Positions 7,928 to 17,737 are shown, counted from the first letter of the stretch. The stretch is DNA of 64,000 bases from Ruminimicrobiellum sp045223915 (GCA_045223915.1 JBGUZU010000018.1:1-64000); one strand, 5' to 3'. The notes: generated by a model from the sequence alone, not told the origin. A program made the numbers and translations.

Positions 7928-8722
7928 ATGAAAGAACAAATTTTAAAAGTTCCGTTTACCAAAAAGATAAAAGACAATTTAAAAGGTCTTGGCCTTGCAT
8001 CACAATTGGTGATTGATACTTTTGTCTGTATAATAAAAGGTCAAATCAATATTAAGAATACAATAATTCAGATGGTAGAAGTGGGGTATATGTCTTTCCC
8101 TATTGTTCTTCTAACATCGTTTTTCGTCGGTATGGTGTTGGCGTTGCAGGTAGGTTCCGCTACGGCTAACCTTTTTAATGAGCCTGTTTATATCGGTATG
8201 ATTACGGGTTATTCTTTGGTGAAAGAATTGGGACCGGTATTAACATCTGTGGTTATTACAGGTAGAATAGGGGCGGCAATAACGGCAGAAATAGGAACGA
8301 TGAAAGTTACCGAACAAATTGATGCACTTTATACTTTAGGAACAAATCCGGTAAGATATTTAGCTGTTCCCAGATTTATTGCTTGTATACTAATGTTGCC
8401 GTTACTTGTTGCGATATCAAATATCGTAGGTATTTACGGCGGGTTGGTAGTATCATCTTTAACTTGGGATATCCCTTCAACCGTTTATATCGGTGATATT
8501 TTGGATGTTATGACAGTCCAAACATTTTTACACGGTTTTATAAAATCTTTCTTTTTTGCCGGCATTCTTGTTACCGTTGCATGCCATAAAGGGTTTCAAT
8601 GTTCCGGCGGCGCAGAAGGTGTAGGTAAAGCAACAACAAGTTCGGTTATGGTTACTATGGTTTTGATGTTGATTTCAGACTATTTCTTAACCGACTTATT
8701 GACTTCTCTTAAGATATCTTAA
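7928..8722 (+). CDS. mlaE: MlaE-family ABC transporter permease
   Basis: 264 residues with five to six hydrophobic segments. Family signatures are SFFVGMVLALQ, LVKELGPVLTSVVITGRIGAAITAEIGTMKVTEQIDAL and TLGTNPVRYLAVPRFIACILMLPLL (the MlaE/TrnG permease core). Members move phospholipids or other lipids between the inner and outer membrane together with an MlaF ATPase and an MlaD/MCE protein. Neither partner is next to it here, so they must be elsewhere. It begins seven bases after alr and is probably in the same transcript. Confidence 0.9.
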   Translation: MKEQILKVPFTKKIKDNLKGLGLASQLVIDTFVCIIKGQINIKNTIIQMVEVGYMSFPIVLLTSFFVGMVLALQVGSATANLFNEPVYIGMITGYSLVKELGPVLTSVVITGRIGAAITAEIGTMKVTEQIDALYTLGTNPVRYLAVPRFIACILMLPLLVAISNIVGIYGGLVVSSLTWDIPSTVYIGDILDVMTVQTFLHGFIKSFFFAGILVTVACHKGFQCSGGAEGVGKATTSSVMVTMVLMLISDYFLTDLLTSLKIS

Positions 8723-8742
8723 TTTTTTATTAATAAAAGCAA

Positions 8743-9615
8743 ATGAACAATAATATTGAAAAACTTTATAAACTTATGGAAAAATGTTCTTTGTGCCCGA
8801 GAAATTGCGGTATAAATCGTATTAAGGGGGAAATTGGGGCATGCAGAACAGGTAAAGATTTTAAAGTTGCAAGTATAAATTTACATTATGGGGAAGAACC
8901 TCCTATTTCCGGAGAGAAAGGCTCCGGAACAGTATTTTTCACAAACTGTAATTTGGCATGTGTGTTTTGTCAAAACTATCCGATAAGTCAACTCGGTAAC
9001 GGGAATTCTATTACAACCGAACAACTTGCAGATAAAATGATAGATTTACAAAATAAAGGGGCTAACAATATAAATTTGGTTACACCTACACATGTTTATC
9101 CTATGGTTGCCGAAACTATATTTATCGCAAAACAAAAAGGATTAAAAATTCCTGTTCTTTCAAATTGCGGCGGATATGAAAGCAAAGAAGTTTTAGAACT
9201 TATGGAACCGTTTATAGATATATATATGCCCGATATGAAATATTCATCAAACGAGAATGCCAGAAAATATTCCAAAATTAATAACTATGTGGAAAATAAC
9301 AGAATTGCAATAAAAGAAATGTACAGACAAAAAGGAATTTTAAAATTTGATGATAACGGTTTAGCAACTAAAGGTATTTTAATAAGACATCTCGTTTTAC
9401 CGAACAATATTGCAGGCTCAAAAGAAACGTTTGATTTTGTAGCAAACGAAATTTCTCAAGATACTTATATGAGTGTTATGGCGCAGTACCATACGGCAAA
9501 TATATCTCATACAATCGAAGAACTTAACAGAAAAGTTACTCAAGAAGAATATGACAAAGTTTTAGAAGATTTTGATAATGCCGGTTTGTATAACGGTTGG
9601 TTACAGGAATTATAA
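8743..9615 (+). CDS. Radical SAM protein, PflX/COG1313-like
   Basis: 290 residues. The 4Fe-4S radical SAM motif CNLACVFC (CX3CX2C) lies around residues 67-74, followed by QNYPIS. An N-terminal Cys-rich stretch (CSLCPRNCGINRIKGEIGACRTG, about residues 15-37) is the mark of the PflX-like group (COG1313), which resembles pyruvate-formate-lyase activating enzymes but has no firmly assigned substrate. Further family segments are LVTPTHVYP, DIYMPDMKY and LIRHLVLPNN. No glycyl-radical enzyme is nearby, so the target is unknown. It follows the permease gene by 20 bases. Confidence 0.85.
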   Translation: MNNNIEKLYKLMEKCSLCPRNCGINRIKGEIGACRTGKDFKVASINLHYGEEPPISGEKGSGTVFFTNCNLACVFCQNYPISQLGNGNSITTEQLADKMIDLQNKGANNINLVTPTHVYPMVAETIFIAKQKGLKIPVLSNCGGYESKEVLELMEPFIDIYMPDMKYSSNENARKYSKINNYVENNRIAIKEMYRQKGILKFDDNGLATKGILIRHLVLPNNIAGSKETFDFVANEISQDTYMSVMAQYHTANISHTIEELNRKVTQEEYDKVLEDFDNAGLYNGWLQEL

Positions 9616-9645
9616 AAAATTATTTAATTTTTCAATAAATTGTAC

Positions 9646-9651
9646 TATACT
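9646..9651 (+). promoter_or_regulatory. -10 box just upstream of the 1491-residue exported protein
   Basis: TATACT lies only seven bases before the ATG at 9659. There is no Shine-Dalgarno. The -35 region (about 9623-9628, TTTAAT) is weak. Spacing suggests transcription starts at or next to the start codon. Confidence 0.45.
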
Positions 9652-9658
9652 TATTATT

Positions 9659-12600
9659 ATGAACACTGCATCTAAGAAAATTTCCTCTTTATTAATGTCA
9701 GCACTACTTATTTTAGGTAGTGTTGTTCCTTCTTTTTCGGCCGTTGGAAAAGGAGGAAATGCTTTTGGTAATGTATTAGATAAGAATATTCTAAGCTCCT
9801 TTAAAGTCACGGATTCTTATAAAACCGATAGCAAAAATTTTATAGTATGGATACAAGATTTACACAACGATTTTTCAACTCAGGAAAAAATATATAATGT
9901 ACTAGAATCTTTATCAAACAAATCCCATTTTGAAATTTATGGAGAAGGTGTAGTAGATAATTCGTTAGATGTTTCAATTTTAGATTCCATCCCTAACGAA
10001 AAAATAAGAAGAGAAACAATCAATAATTTATTTAAGTCGTCGGTTTTAAGTGCCTGTGAATATTTTGTTTTGTCGAATAAAAAAAATCATGTTAACGGAA
10101 TTGAGAATAAAAAAGAATACTTGGAAAATTTGTTAATACTCGATAAAATCGATAATAGCAAAATATTTAATAATTATATCGCAGATAACATAATAAAACA
10201 GATAGATAATTTAAAACAACAAAATGTTGTTGAAAGAGTTTTATCTTTGCAAATATCAAAATTAAACGATCTAAATGTTCCCAACCAATTTCCTAATCTA
10301 CAGAAATATCAAACAGTCTCAAAAAATTTATCCGAAATAGATACAAAAAAATTAAATTCACAATTTAAAAGTTTCACAAAACAAGCTAAAAATAATTTTG
10401 ATTTATACAATATGTTAAAATCAAAATCAGATTACGGATATGCACAAATCTATGATTATATAAATTCCAAAATGCCGGAACTATCCAAGAACAATAAAGA
10501 ATTTATGAATTATTTGCAGGCAAACAAAGTGCTTTCCGAAATTAATTCCGTGGATTTATTATACGAGAACGAATCTTTCATAAGTCAGTTGTTAGATAAC
10601 GAATCTTTAGATCAAAGAGAAAGAGAATTAATAGATTTAGGTAATTATGCAAAAGATCTTAAAGATTTAATAAATGCAAATATTTTACCGTCACATTATT
10701 TATCTTTAAAAGAAAACAAAAGATATTTTTCAACTTTGCTAAAAAAATATTTGTCCAAAGATTTATTGGTTTTTGCATTGCATTTGTTAAATGATGATGA
10801 TTTTTTTAAATTCTTTGATACAAATATAAACAGAAACGAAATTTTCGTTGAAAAATTACAAAAGAAAGACTCTAATAAAATAGTTGTTGCCGGCGGGTTC
10901 CATTCCGATATAACAAAAAAATTAAGAGAACTAAATATATCGTACATGGTGTTAACTCCCAATATAAACATAGTAAATGCTTTTAACAATTTGTTTTCAA
11001 CCACATTGAAATACGGAACAGATGAACAGATTGCTAAAAATCTTTTATCAATAATATCTTCCTGGAAAATATTTTTCACGAATTCCGAAGATTTTCAAAA
11101 TGAAATAAATAAATGGATAAACAGTAATCCGGAACTGCAATCCAAATTATCTGTTACAATAGATTCACAAAATAACACTATCACTGTATCTTATGACGGC
11201 ACAATAGTATCAAAAGCAATAAACGAAGACAATGGCATTGAAAGTCAACCGATGATTTCAAAAAAACAACAAAATATATTAGTTGATGATATAATCAAAG
11301 TTGCAAAGCAACATTATTTGTTCGGACAGGATGTTGAAGTAAGTATTTCCGATGATGACAGTTTGTTAGATAATATGATTCCTATGTCTTTGCAAACAGT
11401 GAACGGGAAACCGATACTCTCCGTAAACAGAAAATTTATGGGCGCATTATATACTAATCCTTATTTGATACAGCCTGCCGTAAAATTATTTTATTATTTG
11501 TCTTCGGAAATTACGGATACCGATTCTTTCATATCTTTTGTAAGTAATAATTATGAAGATTTGCAAGAGATATATAATGTAACAGCAAGTTTGAAAGAAC
11601 TAAAACCGTCTTTAGGTTTTACAATTAAAGAAAACTTTAAACATTCTATCGGAACGCTAAAAGCAAGTGTGAGTGATTTTAGAAAAATAAGAAACATTCA
11701 AGAACCGGTAGAAGAAGAATTAAAAACAGAAGATGAAAGAAATATGGCACAGGCTTTAAAGCAAGCAACCATTGCAAGACAAACAAGAGGTTTCTTCACA
11801 TCTTTTATTCAGCCGCCCATAGGAGCATTTTTAGTAAATGCCGATGGAATTACCGGAAGAAATTATAATAACACCAACAGTGTTCTTCATGCAGAAACAT
11901 TAACGTTTATAGATTTCTTAAAAAATTATATACAAGAATACGAAAAAACTCTTTCCGGTGATCTTACGGAAAAGGGTGAATTTTTAACGGAACTTTTGGA
12001 ACTTGCGAGAATTAACGGTGAAAATATAAATAATAAAATATTCCAAGACAGACCGGCTCTTTTAGAAAATTTAGGTATACAGATTGATTATTCACAAAAA
12101 AGAGATATTGATATGGTTTTTGCGGAATCCAATGCGGTTTTAAATTTTGTAAGTATGCAATTAGGAAATCCTCTCGCAAGTGCCACATTGTATTGCACTT
12201 TAGCACCTTGTAACAAATGTGCTAAAACAATGGCAGCATTAGGGATACAGAAACTTGTTTACGGTTCTTATTCCGTGAATAAAAGCCATAAAAGTATAAA
12301 TACGGTACTCAATGCCGGAATAAAAGTCGTTGATGGTGTTCTGCAAAAACAATGTGATGAAAGAATAGTAAATTATCGTTTTATGAATTTGTCAATGTTC
12401 AGAACAAAAATTGCTTCCGGTATACAAACAGTCAGAAGATTTTTCTCTAATTTTTATAGAAAAACCGATAAAATGCTCAAATATTTGATAGCAAACATAT
12501 CTTTTTCGGAAACTAAGATTTTAGACTTAAAGTATGACATTTTAGACCTTCAACAGAAAATTGATTGGAGAGATTTACAGGCTAATCCGGAAGCATTGGA

Positions 12601-14134
12601 TAAGCTTGTTGATGTATTAAAACAGCTTGATGCATATGACGATGTAATAAAAAGAGCAAGTATTATTTATGTTATTAAAAATAAATGTTATGTGAAAATT
12701 GAAAACGGTAATATTGCTTTTTATAATAAAGAAAATAAAAAAATGGGCTTTTATATAAATGTTGCAGGTAAACTTGTACTATTCAAAAATTACTCTTATA
12801 AGATGAGTCAACTTGCTTCGGTTAAAAATTTTGCCGATATAGACGACAATTTAGCTCTAAGAAATACTCCGTTTAGCAGAGATATGCAAGCAATTTTTTC
12901 AACATTGACATTATACGGAATAGGTCAACCTATCCCGATAACAGGGAACACATTGAAATTAACCGAAAAGAGATTAAATCCTTTAGGTATACAAATAATG
13001 GATTTGTTGCCGGAAATATATATAGAAAATGCAGCTATGCAATTTAATGTTAAAGATGGCATTTATACAAGAAATCAGTCCTATATGACGGACATAGCAA
13101 AATCTATACTGGAACCGGAAGTTATGGATTATTTAAAAAATCTTTTCGGCGATCTACAGCAGGAATGGTATGACAATTTTGTGTCTTTTATAGAGGAAAC
13201 AAAACAATTGAGAAAACAGTCGGATGTAACTTATGAAGATTTTATGAATATCTTACTAAAACAAAGACCGGATTTTAAAGAGATTGAGTCCGTTGCAAAG
13301 GTTTGGGGAAGTTTAACAAGACAACAAGCTCAAGTTGAACTGAATAGAATTTATCAGACTGCAATACAACAGGGAACAGACATAGAAAGATTTAAGGAAG
13401 TAATGAAAACGATGTCTTTACTTGAAATTGCGAGACTGTATTTCTCAAAAGATGAAAACGACCAAAAAGAATCTGTAGGAATAAGACAAGCTATGGAGTC
13501 CATTGAAAGCGGGGAAGATCTTAACATAACAGCTGAAAGCTCGGTAAGATATGTCGTTACTGCTTTTAGACCAACACTTGTTAGACAACAAGTTGCTAAA
13601 TATTACAAACAAATAATAGAGAAAAAATATCCCGATCTTGAAATTGTATCTACCGGTCAAACAACAATAAGTGTTTATAAGAAAGGTATAAACAAATATA
13701 TTCCTTTAAGACAAGCATTGAAAAACGGAACTTTAGCAAGTGATATAATTTATACCGGAGATGAATTTAATATAGGTGGGGTAGATTATCCTGTATACAT
13801 TTTACAACAGGAAAAAGGCAACCAAGATATGGTTGTTATAAGTACAAACGGAAAACAGTTTGAAGGAGCATTTATCTCGTTAAGTCAGCTCGAAGGTTTT
13901 GATAGAAGTTTAACCGTTGATGGAAATATAAAGAGAAATGTTTCAATTCAAAGAATGATTTTATCTATAATTGAAGAAAATATAGATTTAATTGCTACAG
14001 ATCCGGAATACGAACCGGTACAAATTGCTCAAGAATTAAAGTCCAGAATATTCAGTAGAAATGTTTTGGATTTCGAAGCAGAAATGAGACAATCCGAAAT
14101 ATCAAGTATATCCGATATGCTTAAAGCCGGTTAA
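9659..14134 (+). CDS. Giant exported protein with ChaN/Tiki-like N-terminal region and cytidine-deaminase-like domain
   Basis: 1491 residues from ATG 9659, chosen because it gives a clear signal peptide (MNTASKKISSLLMSALLILG...PSFSA). Residues ~60-430 carry WIQDLHNDF, an EGV segment, HVNGIENK and GGFHSDITKKL. I have seen this set of motifs at the front of very large Omnitrophica/Elusimicrobia proteins, and it is reminiscent of the ChaN/EreA-like haem-binding fold. Residues ~690-900 contain the zinc-deaminase signature H744-A-E746 and P850-C851-x-x-C854, as in CMP/dCMP and cytidine deaminases, with an unusually long ~100-residue insert between the halves. The remaining ~600 residues are mostly helical and unrecognised. 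Export plus a deaminase domain is odd, since free nucleotide pools are cytoplasmic; a secreted effector or toxin-like role is possible but unproven. It is not similar to neighbouring genes and follows the radical SAM gene by 43 bases. Confidence 0.75.
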   Translation: MNTASKKISSLLMSALLILGSVVPSFSAVGKGGNAFGNVLDKNILSSFKVTDSYKTDSKNFIVWIQDLHNDFSTQEKIYNVLESLSNKSHFEIYGEGVVDNSLDVSILDSIPNEKIRRETINNLFKSSVLSACEYFVLSNKKNHVNGIENKKEYLENLLILDKIDNSKIFNNYIADNIIKQIDNLKQQNVVERVLSLQISKLNDLNVPNQFPNLQKYQTVSKNLSEIDTKKLNSQFKSFTKQAKNNFDLYNMLKSKSDYGYAQIYDYINSKMPELSKNNKEFMNYLQANKVLSEINSVDLLYENESFISQLLDNESLDQRERELIDLGNYAKDLKDLINANILPSHYLSLKENKRYFSTLLKKYLSKDLLVFALHLLNDDDFFKFFDTNINRNEIFVEKLQKKDSNKIVVAGGFHSDITKKLRELNISYMVLTPNINIVNAFNNLFSTTLKYGTDEQIAKNLLSIISSWKIFFTNSEDFQNEINKWINSNPELQSKLSVTIDSQNNTITVSYDGTIVSKAINEDNGIESQPMISKKQQNILVDDIIKVAKQHYLFGQDVEVSISDDDSLLDNMIPMSLQTVNGKPILSVNRKFMGALYTNPYLIQPAVKLFYYLSSEITDTDSFISFVSNNYEDLQEIYNVTASLKELKPSLGFTIKENFKHSIGTLKASVSDFRKIRNIQEPVEEELKTEDERNMAQALKQATIARQTRGFFTSFIQPPIGAFLVNADGITGRNYNNTNSVLHAETLTFIDFLKNYIQEYEKTLSGDLTEKGEFLTELLELARINGENINNKIFQDRPALLENLGIQIDYSQKRDIDMVFAESNAVLNFVSMQLGNPLASATLYCTLAPCNKCAKTMAALGIQKLVYGSYSVNKSHKSINTVLNAGIKVVDGVLQKQCDERIVNYRFMNLSMFRTKIASGIQTVRRFFSNFYRKTDKMLKYLIANISFSETKILDLKYDILDLQQKIDWRDLQANPEALDKLVDVLKQLDAYDDVIKRASIIYVIKNKCYVKIENGNIAFYNKENKKMGFYINVAGKLVLFKNYSYKMSQLASVKNFADIDDNLALRNTPFSRDMQAIFSTLTLYGIGQPIPITGNTLKLTEKRLNPLGIQIMDLLPEIYIENAAMQFNVKDGIYTRNQSYMTDIAKSILEPEVMDYLKNLFGDLQQEWYDNFVSFIEETKQLRKQSDVTYEDFMNILLKQRPDFKEIESVAKVWGSLTRQQAQVELNRIYQTAIQQGTDIERFKEVMKTMSLLEIARLYFSKDENDQKESVGIRQAMESIESGEDLNITAESSVRYVVTAFRPTLVRQQVAKYYKQIIEKKYPDLEIVSTGQTTISVYKKGINKYIPLRQALKNGTLASDIIYTGDEFNIGGVDYPVYILQQEKGNQDMVVISTNGKQFEGAFISLSQLEGFDRSLTVDGNIKRNVSIQRMILSIIEENIDLIATDPEYEPVQIAQELKSRIFSRNVLDFEAEMRQSEISSISDMLKAG

Positions 14135-14140
14135 AACGAC

Positions 14141-14357
14141 GGAAGATTAGAAGATTTGATGATTTGAAGATTGGAAGCAAGTTAGTAAAAATTGTTTCCA
14201 TTTTTTTTGTTTTATTGGTGTAATAATTCTTAGATGTAACGAACAAGATAAAAATTTAAAGTTTACAGCGAACTGTTTTCGTCGTTTGTTGTTTAAACCT
14301 ATAACCTTATAAACCTATAAACTATAAACCAAAAATTTGCGAAGCAAATTTTTGGTT
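14141..14357. repeat. Intergenic 7-bp degenerate tandem repeats plus palindrome
   Basis: Two short arrays with a period of seven are readable: purine-rich GAAGATT-like units (about 14143-14178) and AACCTAT/ATAAACC-like units (about 14296-14330). They end in a perfect 14-bp inverted repeat, 14327-14340 with 14344-14357, with the three-base loop GAA. The palindrome abuts the 3' end of tRNA-Arg and may end its transcript. No coding potential. Confidence 0.65.
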
Positions 14358-14429
14358 ATGCCTATCCGGAGTTGAACCGGAATAATCAGTTCCGGAAACT
14401 GATGCTCTATCCAATTGAGCTATAGGCAT
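14357..14429 (-). tRNA. trnR: tRNA-Arg (anticodon CCG)
   Basis: Reads on the minus strand. Acceptor ATGCCTA (14423-14429) pairs with TAGGCAT (14358-14364), discriminator A at 14357. D stem GCTC/GAGC, anticodon stem TCAGT/ACTGA with loop TTCCGGA giving anticodon CCG, T stem TCCGG/CCGGA with loop TTCAACT. No encoded CCA. It sits three bases downstream (minus strand sense is upstream to downstream) of the TPR gene and may be in the same transcript. Confidence 0.95.
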
Positions 14430-14432
14430 ATT

Positions 14433-15467
14433 TTATAGTGTCTTTTCGAAAGCTATTACTCTACCGATAATTCTTTTTATATAATCCAAAGAAGTGTAGT
14501 TATATATTTTCCGCAGTTCAATTAACACTCTTTCTTGGTCATGGTATAAGTTATGGTATGATTCTATCAATAACATGTCTATAACTTCATTATCTTCTTC
14601 ATTTCTCGATTTAAAATATAGTAATAAGTCTTTTGCCTCATTAAATTTGCCGGAAAGCAAATACATTTGTGCTAAATTACAATAAATTTCAAGGTCGGTA
14701 TCTTTTTGGTAAACAAAAGGCATTAACGTTTTTATTGCTTTATCATACTCTTTCTTACTTCTATAAATATCTACAAGTAAAAGAGAAGATTTTTTATTTT
14801 TTTTCTTAATGTTTTCTAAAATTGCTTGAGCCTGTTCTCTCCTGCCTATTTCTTTAGCCGATATTGCCATGTTTATATAGTCATCTATAGACAGTTCCGT
14901 GTTATCGTGAACGGCTTCTCTTTCTGCTTGTTCGAAATAATTTAACGATGCTGTATAATTTTCTTGGAAATTATAAATGTTTCCCAATTTTGTCAATGCT
15001 TCAAGATTATCGTCATCTACTTCCAAACATTCTTTGAATTTAACAATTGCAAGTTCGTTTAAACTGTTATTTATGTAAATATTTCCCAACAACAATTTGG
15101 TTTCTATTTTTTTAGGATATAAATATTGAGCTTCCCTGCCTACTTCCAATGCTTTTTCCGCTTTTGACAAAAGTAAATATGATGTTGCTAAGTTATAATA
15201 AACACTATATTTTTGTTTTTTAGATAATTGAAAATTTAAAAGTTCGTTGCCTATAGTAATTGTACTTTCATAATCTTTGTTATCAATATAATATTGAAAA
15301 AGTTTAAAGTTTGCTTTCTTTTCTTGTTTCTTGTTTTTCGCTGATGCCAAAACATCAATTAAAGCTCTTTCTTCCGTTTGATCACAAAATGAAACTTGTT
15401 GGAATATGAAAATGGATATTAAAAGTAATAATAAAATTTTAATTTTTCTGTAACACATTTTTTTCAT
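14433..15467 (-). CDS. Exported tetratricopeptide-repeat protein
   Basis: 344 residues. An N-terminal signal peptide (KIKILLLLLISIFIFQQVSF, then CDQ) leads to a chain of helical TPR units. Examples are YLLLSKAEKALEVGREAQYLYP, ELAIVKFKECLEVDDDNLEAL, NYTASLNYFEQAERE and KFNEAKDLLLYF. TPR proteins are protein-binding scaffolds; the partner is unknown. A Cys directly after the hydrophobic run (SFC) is not a good lipobox. The start overlaps the patatin gene end by 29 bases, so the two are translationally linked, suggesting they act together in the envelope. Confidence 0.75.
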   Translation of the reverse strand: MKKMCYRKIKILLLLLISIFIFQQVSFCDQTEERALIDVLASAKNKKQEKKANFKLFQYYIDNKDYESTITIGNELLNFQLSKKQKYSVYYNLATSYLLLSKAEKALEVGREAQYLYPKKIETKLLLGNIYINNSLNELAIVKFKECLEVDDDNLEALTKLGNIYNFQENYTASLNYFEQAEREAVHDNTELSIDDYINMAISAKEIGRREQAQAILENIKKKNKKSSLLLVDIYRSKKEYDKAIKTLMPFVYQKDTDLEIYCNLAQMYLLSGKFNEAKDLLLYFKSRNEEDNEVIDMLLIESYHNLYHDQERVLIELRKIYNYTSLDYIKRIIGRVIAFEKTL

Positions 15468-16395
15468 AAGTTTTATCTATAATAAGTTGTTTTATTTTTT
15501 TTAAACTCTTTTTAGCTGCAATAAATCCTGCATCTATACATTCACCGGCTTTGTCCAATTCTATTGCTGAAATATCACTTACTTTAGGAGCAATTACGAT
15601 GTCGGACATTGCTAAATTTTCTCTATCACTTTGTTGCCCTTGAATATAAATTGTTTGAAACAGTGTAAAGAAAACATTGTCATAGGAATTTTTTGTAATG
15701 TCGGCACTTACGGCAATTGTTATTATTATGTCCGGATCAAAAAGTTTTGCAACCGATACGGGGATATTTTCTACAAGACCGCCATCAACTAAAAATCTTT
15801 GTCTGTATTCAACCGGAGCAAACAGTCCCGGAATATTTGCACTTGCTCTTGCCGCAGGTGCTACGGGGCCCTCTTTGAAAATAATTTTTTCACCTGTTTT
15901 TATATCTGTTGCTACACATGCAAAAGGAGTATCTAATTGAAAAAAGTATTTATTGCCAATCATTTTGTTTACATAATCTTCCATCTTTTTTGTAGATAAT
16001 AATTTTTCGGAAGTAACCATTGTTATCAAAGAAGGTATACCTAAATTACTGATATCACTCCATTTTATATCTTCACCTATTTTCTCCAAATCTTCTATCT
16101 TAACTCCGGAACAATACAAAGAACCTACCAAAGCTCCCATACTGGTACCTACAACCATATCTATGGGAACATTAGCTTCTCTTAACGCTTTTAAAGCGCC
16201 TACATGAGCAAAACCTCTTGCTCCTCCACCGCCTAAAACTAAAATAACTTTAGGTCTTTTTTCTTTAGGAAGATTTATTGTTTTATAATACATGTGGTTT
16301 ACCAAGAAGTCTTCCTGCTCAAAACAAAAAGCAGTATTACCAAAAAACAATACCACACATAAAATCGCTATAATAATTTTTAATCTTAATTTCAT
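15439..16395 (-). CDS. Patatin-like phospholipase (RssA/NTE family), exported
   Basis: 318 residues. Signal peptide (LKIIIAILCVVLFFGNTAFC), then a patatin domain. It has the oxyanion glycine-rich loop GGGGARGFAHVGAL (about residue 54), nucleophile elbow GTSMG (about residue 83) and the catalytic Asp in VDGGLVENIPV (about residue 205). Members hydrolyse phospholipids or lysophospholipids with a Ser-Asp dyad. It is the first gene of a two-gene unit with the TPR protein downstream. No BamA-like translocator domain is fused. Function in envelope lipid turnover is inferred. Confidence 0.88.
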   Translation of the reverse strand: MKLRLKIIIAILCVVLFFGNTAFCFEQEDFLVNHMYYKTINLPKEKRPKVILVLGGGGARGFAHVGALKALREANVPIDMVVGTSMGALVGSLYCSGVKIEDLEKIGEDIKWSDISNLGIPSLITMVTSEKLLSTKKMEDYVNKMIGNKYFFQLDTPFACVATDIKTGEKIIFKEGPVAPAARASANIPGLFAPVEYRQRFLVDGGLVENIPVSVAKLFDPDIIITIAVSADITKNSYDNVFFTLFQTIYIQGQQSDRENLAMSDIVIAPKVSDISAIELDKAGECIDAGFIAAKKSLKKIKQLIIDKTYEKNVLQKN

Positions 16396-16602
16396 AGATT
16401 CAATTTAAATTTTTAATTTATAATTTATAATTTGATGTATAGAGGTATGGATGCATAGATTGCAGGAAACTACAAAAGCTATTTTTTTTCTTGCTGTTGC
16501 CGTTTCTATTCCTCTATTCCGCTATACTTCCATACTTCAACAAAATGCTCTGCATTTTGTTTCTATCCCTCTATGCCTCAAAAAATTGCTTCGCAATTTT
16601 TT
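16396..16602. repeat. Intergenic heptamer repeats with two triloop palindromes
   Basis: The 205-base gap is nearly all 7-bp degenerate repeats: AATTTAT units (about 16410-16430), TATAGAGG/TATGGATG units (about 16436-16456), then pyrimidine-rich CTATTCC/CCATACT units (about 16500-16540). Two palindromes with three-base loops follow: 16541-16548 with 16552-16559 (loop TCT) and 16580-16589 with 16593-16602 (loop TTC). The second overlaps the stop codon of the TolC-like gene on the minus strand. No gene is seen. Confidence 0.65.
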
Positions 16603-17737
16603 ATTCTTTTCCCATTACTTTCCACAATTCCGTTAAACTTTTAATGTAGTTGTATCTTATGTCCGCTTTTAAAATTTCATGTTCTATGCTTTTAACATTT
16701 GATTCTTCCACTTTTAAAAGTTTGTTATACCAAAAATTATATTCGCTGAAAGCTTTTCTTACTTCCAATTTAATTTTATCTTCGATTTTTGCTCTTTCTA
16801 TTGATGCTTGCCTTGCTTGAATTTTTTTCTGTTTCAATCTTGAAAAAACTGCTCCGCCTTCAAATAAAGGTAAATTTATATTCAAAGTTACATACCAATC
16901 TCTTTCCCAATTTTCTTCATTATCACCTAACCAATCGTAAGCTGCTCCCAACATTATTGTGGGAAGTTTTTCCATTGTTATTAAATTTACTCCGATATTA
17001 TCCATACTTTCTTGATACTGTGTTGTTTTTATTTCAGGCCTGAACTGATATGCCCACAAAATACATTGCTGTAAATTTAAATCTAATTTTTCAACATCAA
17101 TATTGCCTTCGATATCAATTACTGTATCAAGTTCCAATCCTATCAAAGATAACAATTCCCAAGTTTCAAGTTCGTATTCATGTTCCAATATATCGAGCTG
17201 ATTTTGTAAAGTTATATCTTTCTTTTTAGATAAATAATCTTTATAAATTTTTATTTTTTCTTTTAATGCTATATTTTTATAAAATTGTGCCTTTACATTT
17301 GCAATAACTTCGTTTTTTTGAATTTCTGCATTTGTTTTAGCTTTTTCATAATTTATTTTTGCCAACTTGTTTGTTGCCATTGTTTTGCCGCCATTATAAA
17401 TCGGTTGCCATAAAGCTAATTTCGTTGAATAAAAATAATCTCTGCTTCCGTAAGGCAACAAAATTGTTGCAGGCAAATAGTGTGAGTTTATTAATGTTTC
17501 AACATCGTTGCTAAATCTTGATATATTGAAATTCAAATCCAATTTCGGGAAATATAAAGATTTGGCTTCGTTTACCCTTTGCTCTGCATATGCTACCGCT
17601 TCGTTAGCAATCAAAATATCTTGATTGATGTTTAAAGCAAGCCTGGTACACTCATCTAAAGTTAACACTCTTTCAACACCTTGTGCAAAAACAGGTGATA
17701 CTGCAAATAACAACAATAAAATAAAATATTTTTTCAT
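16601..17737 (-). CDS. TolC-like outer membrane efflux protein (short)
   Basis: 378 residues, shorter than the ~430-480 usual for the family. Signal peptide MKKYFILLLLFAVSPVFAQG; then LTLDECTRLALNINQDI, the typical opening of outer membrane factors. Two structural repeats are recognisable (LNFNISRF/LWQPIYNGGKTM and AAYDWLGD/LNINLPLFEGGAVFSRLKQ). In both, the long coiled-coil part appears reduced by roughly 20-30 residues at the equivalent place, so the periplasmic tunnel would be short. Such proteins form trimeric exit ducts for efflux pumps or type I secretion. No inner-membrane pump is adjacent. It overlaps the argH stop by four bases (ATGA). Confidence 0.8.
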   Translation of the reverse strand: MKKYFILLLLFAVSPVFAQGVERVLTLDECTRLALNINQDILIANEAVAYAEQRVNEAKSLYFPKLDLNFNISRFSNDVETLINSHYLPATILLPYGSRDYFYSTKLALWQPIYNGGKTMATNKLAKINYEKAKTNAEIQKNEVIANVKAQFYKNIALKEKIKIYKDYLSKKKDITLQNQLDILEHEYELETWELLSLIGLELDTVIDIEGNIDVEKLDLNLQQCILWAYQFRPEIKTTQYQESMDNIGVNLITMEKLPTIMLGAAYDWLGDNEENWERDWYVTLNINLPLFEGGAVFSRLKQKKIQARQASIERAKIEDKIKLEVRKAFSEYNFWYNKLLKVEESNVKSIEHEILKADIRYNYIKSLTELWKVMGKE

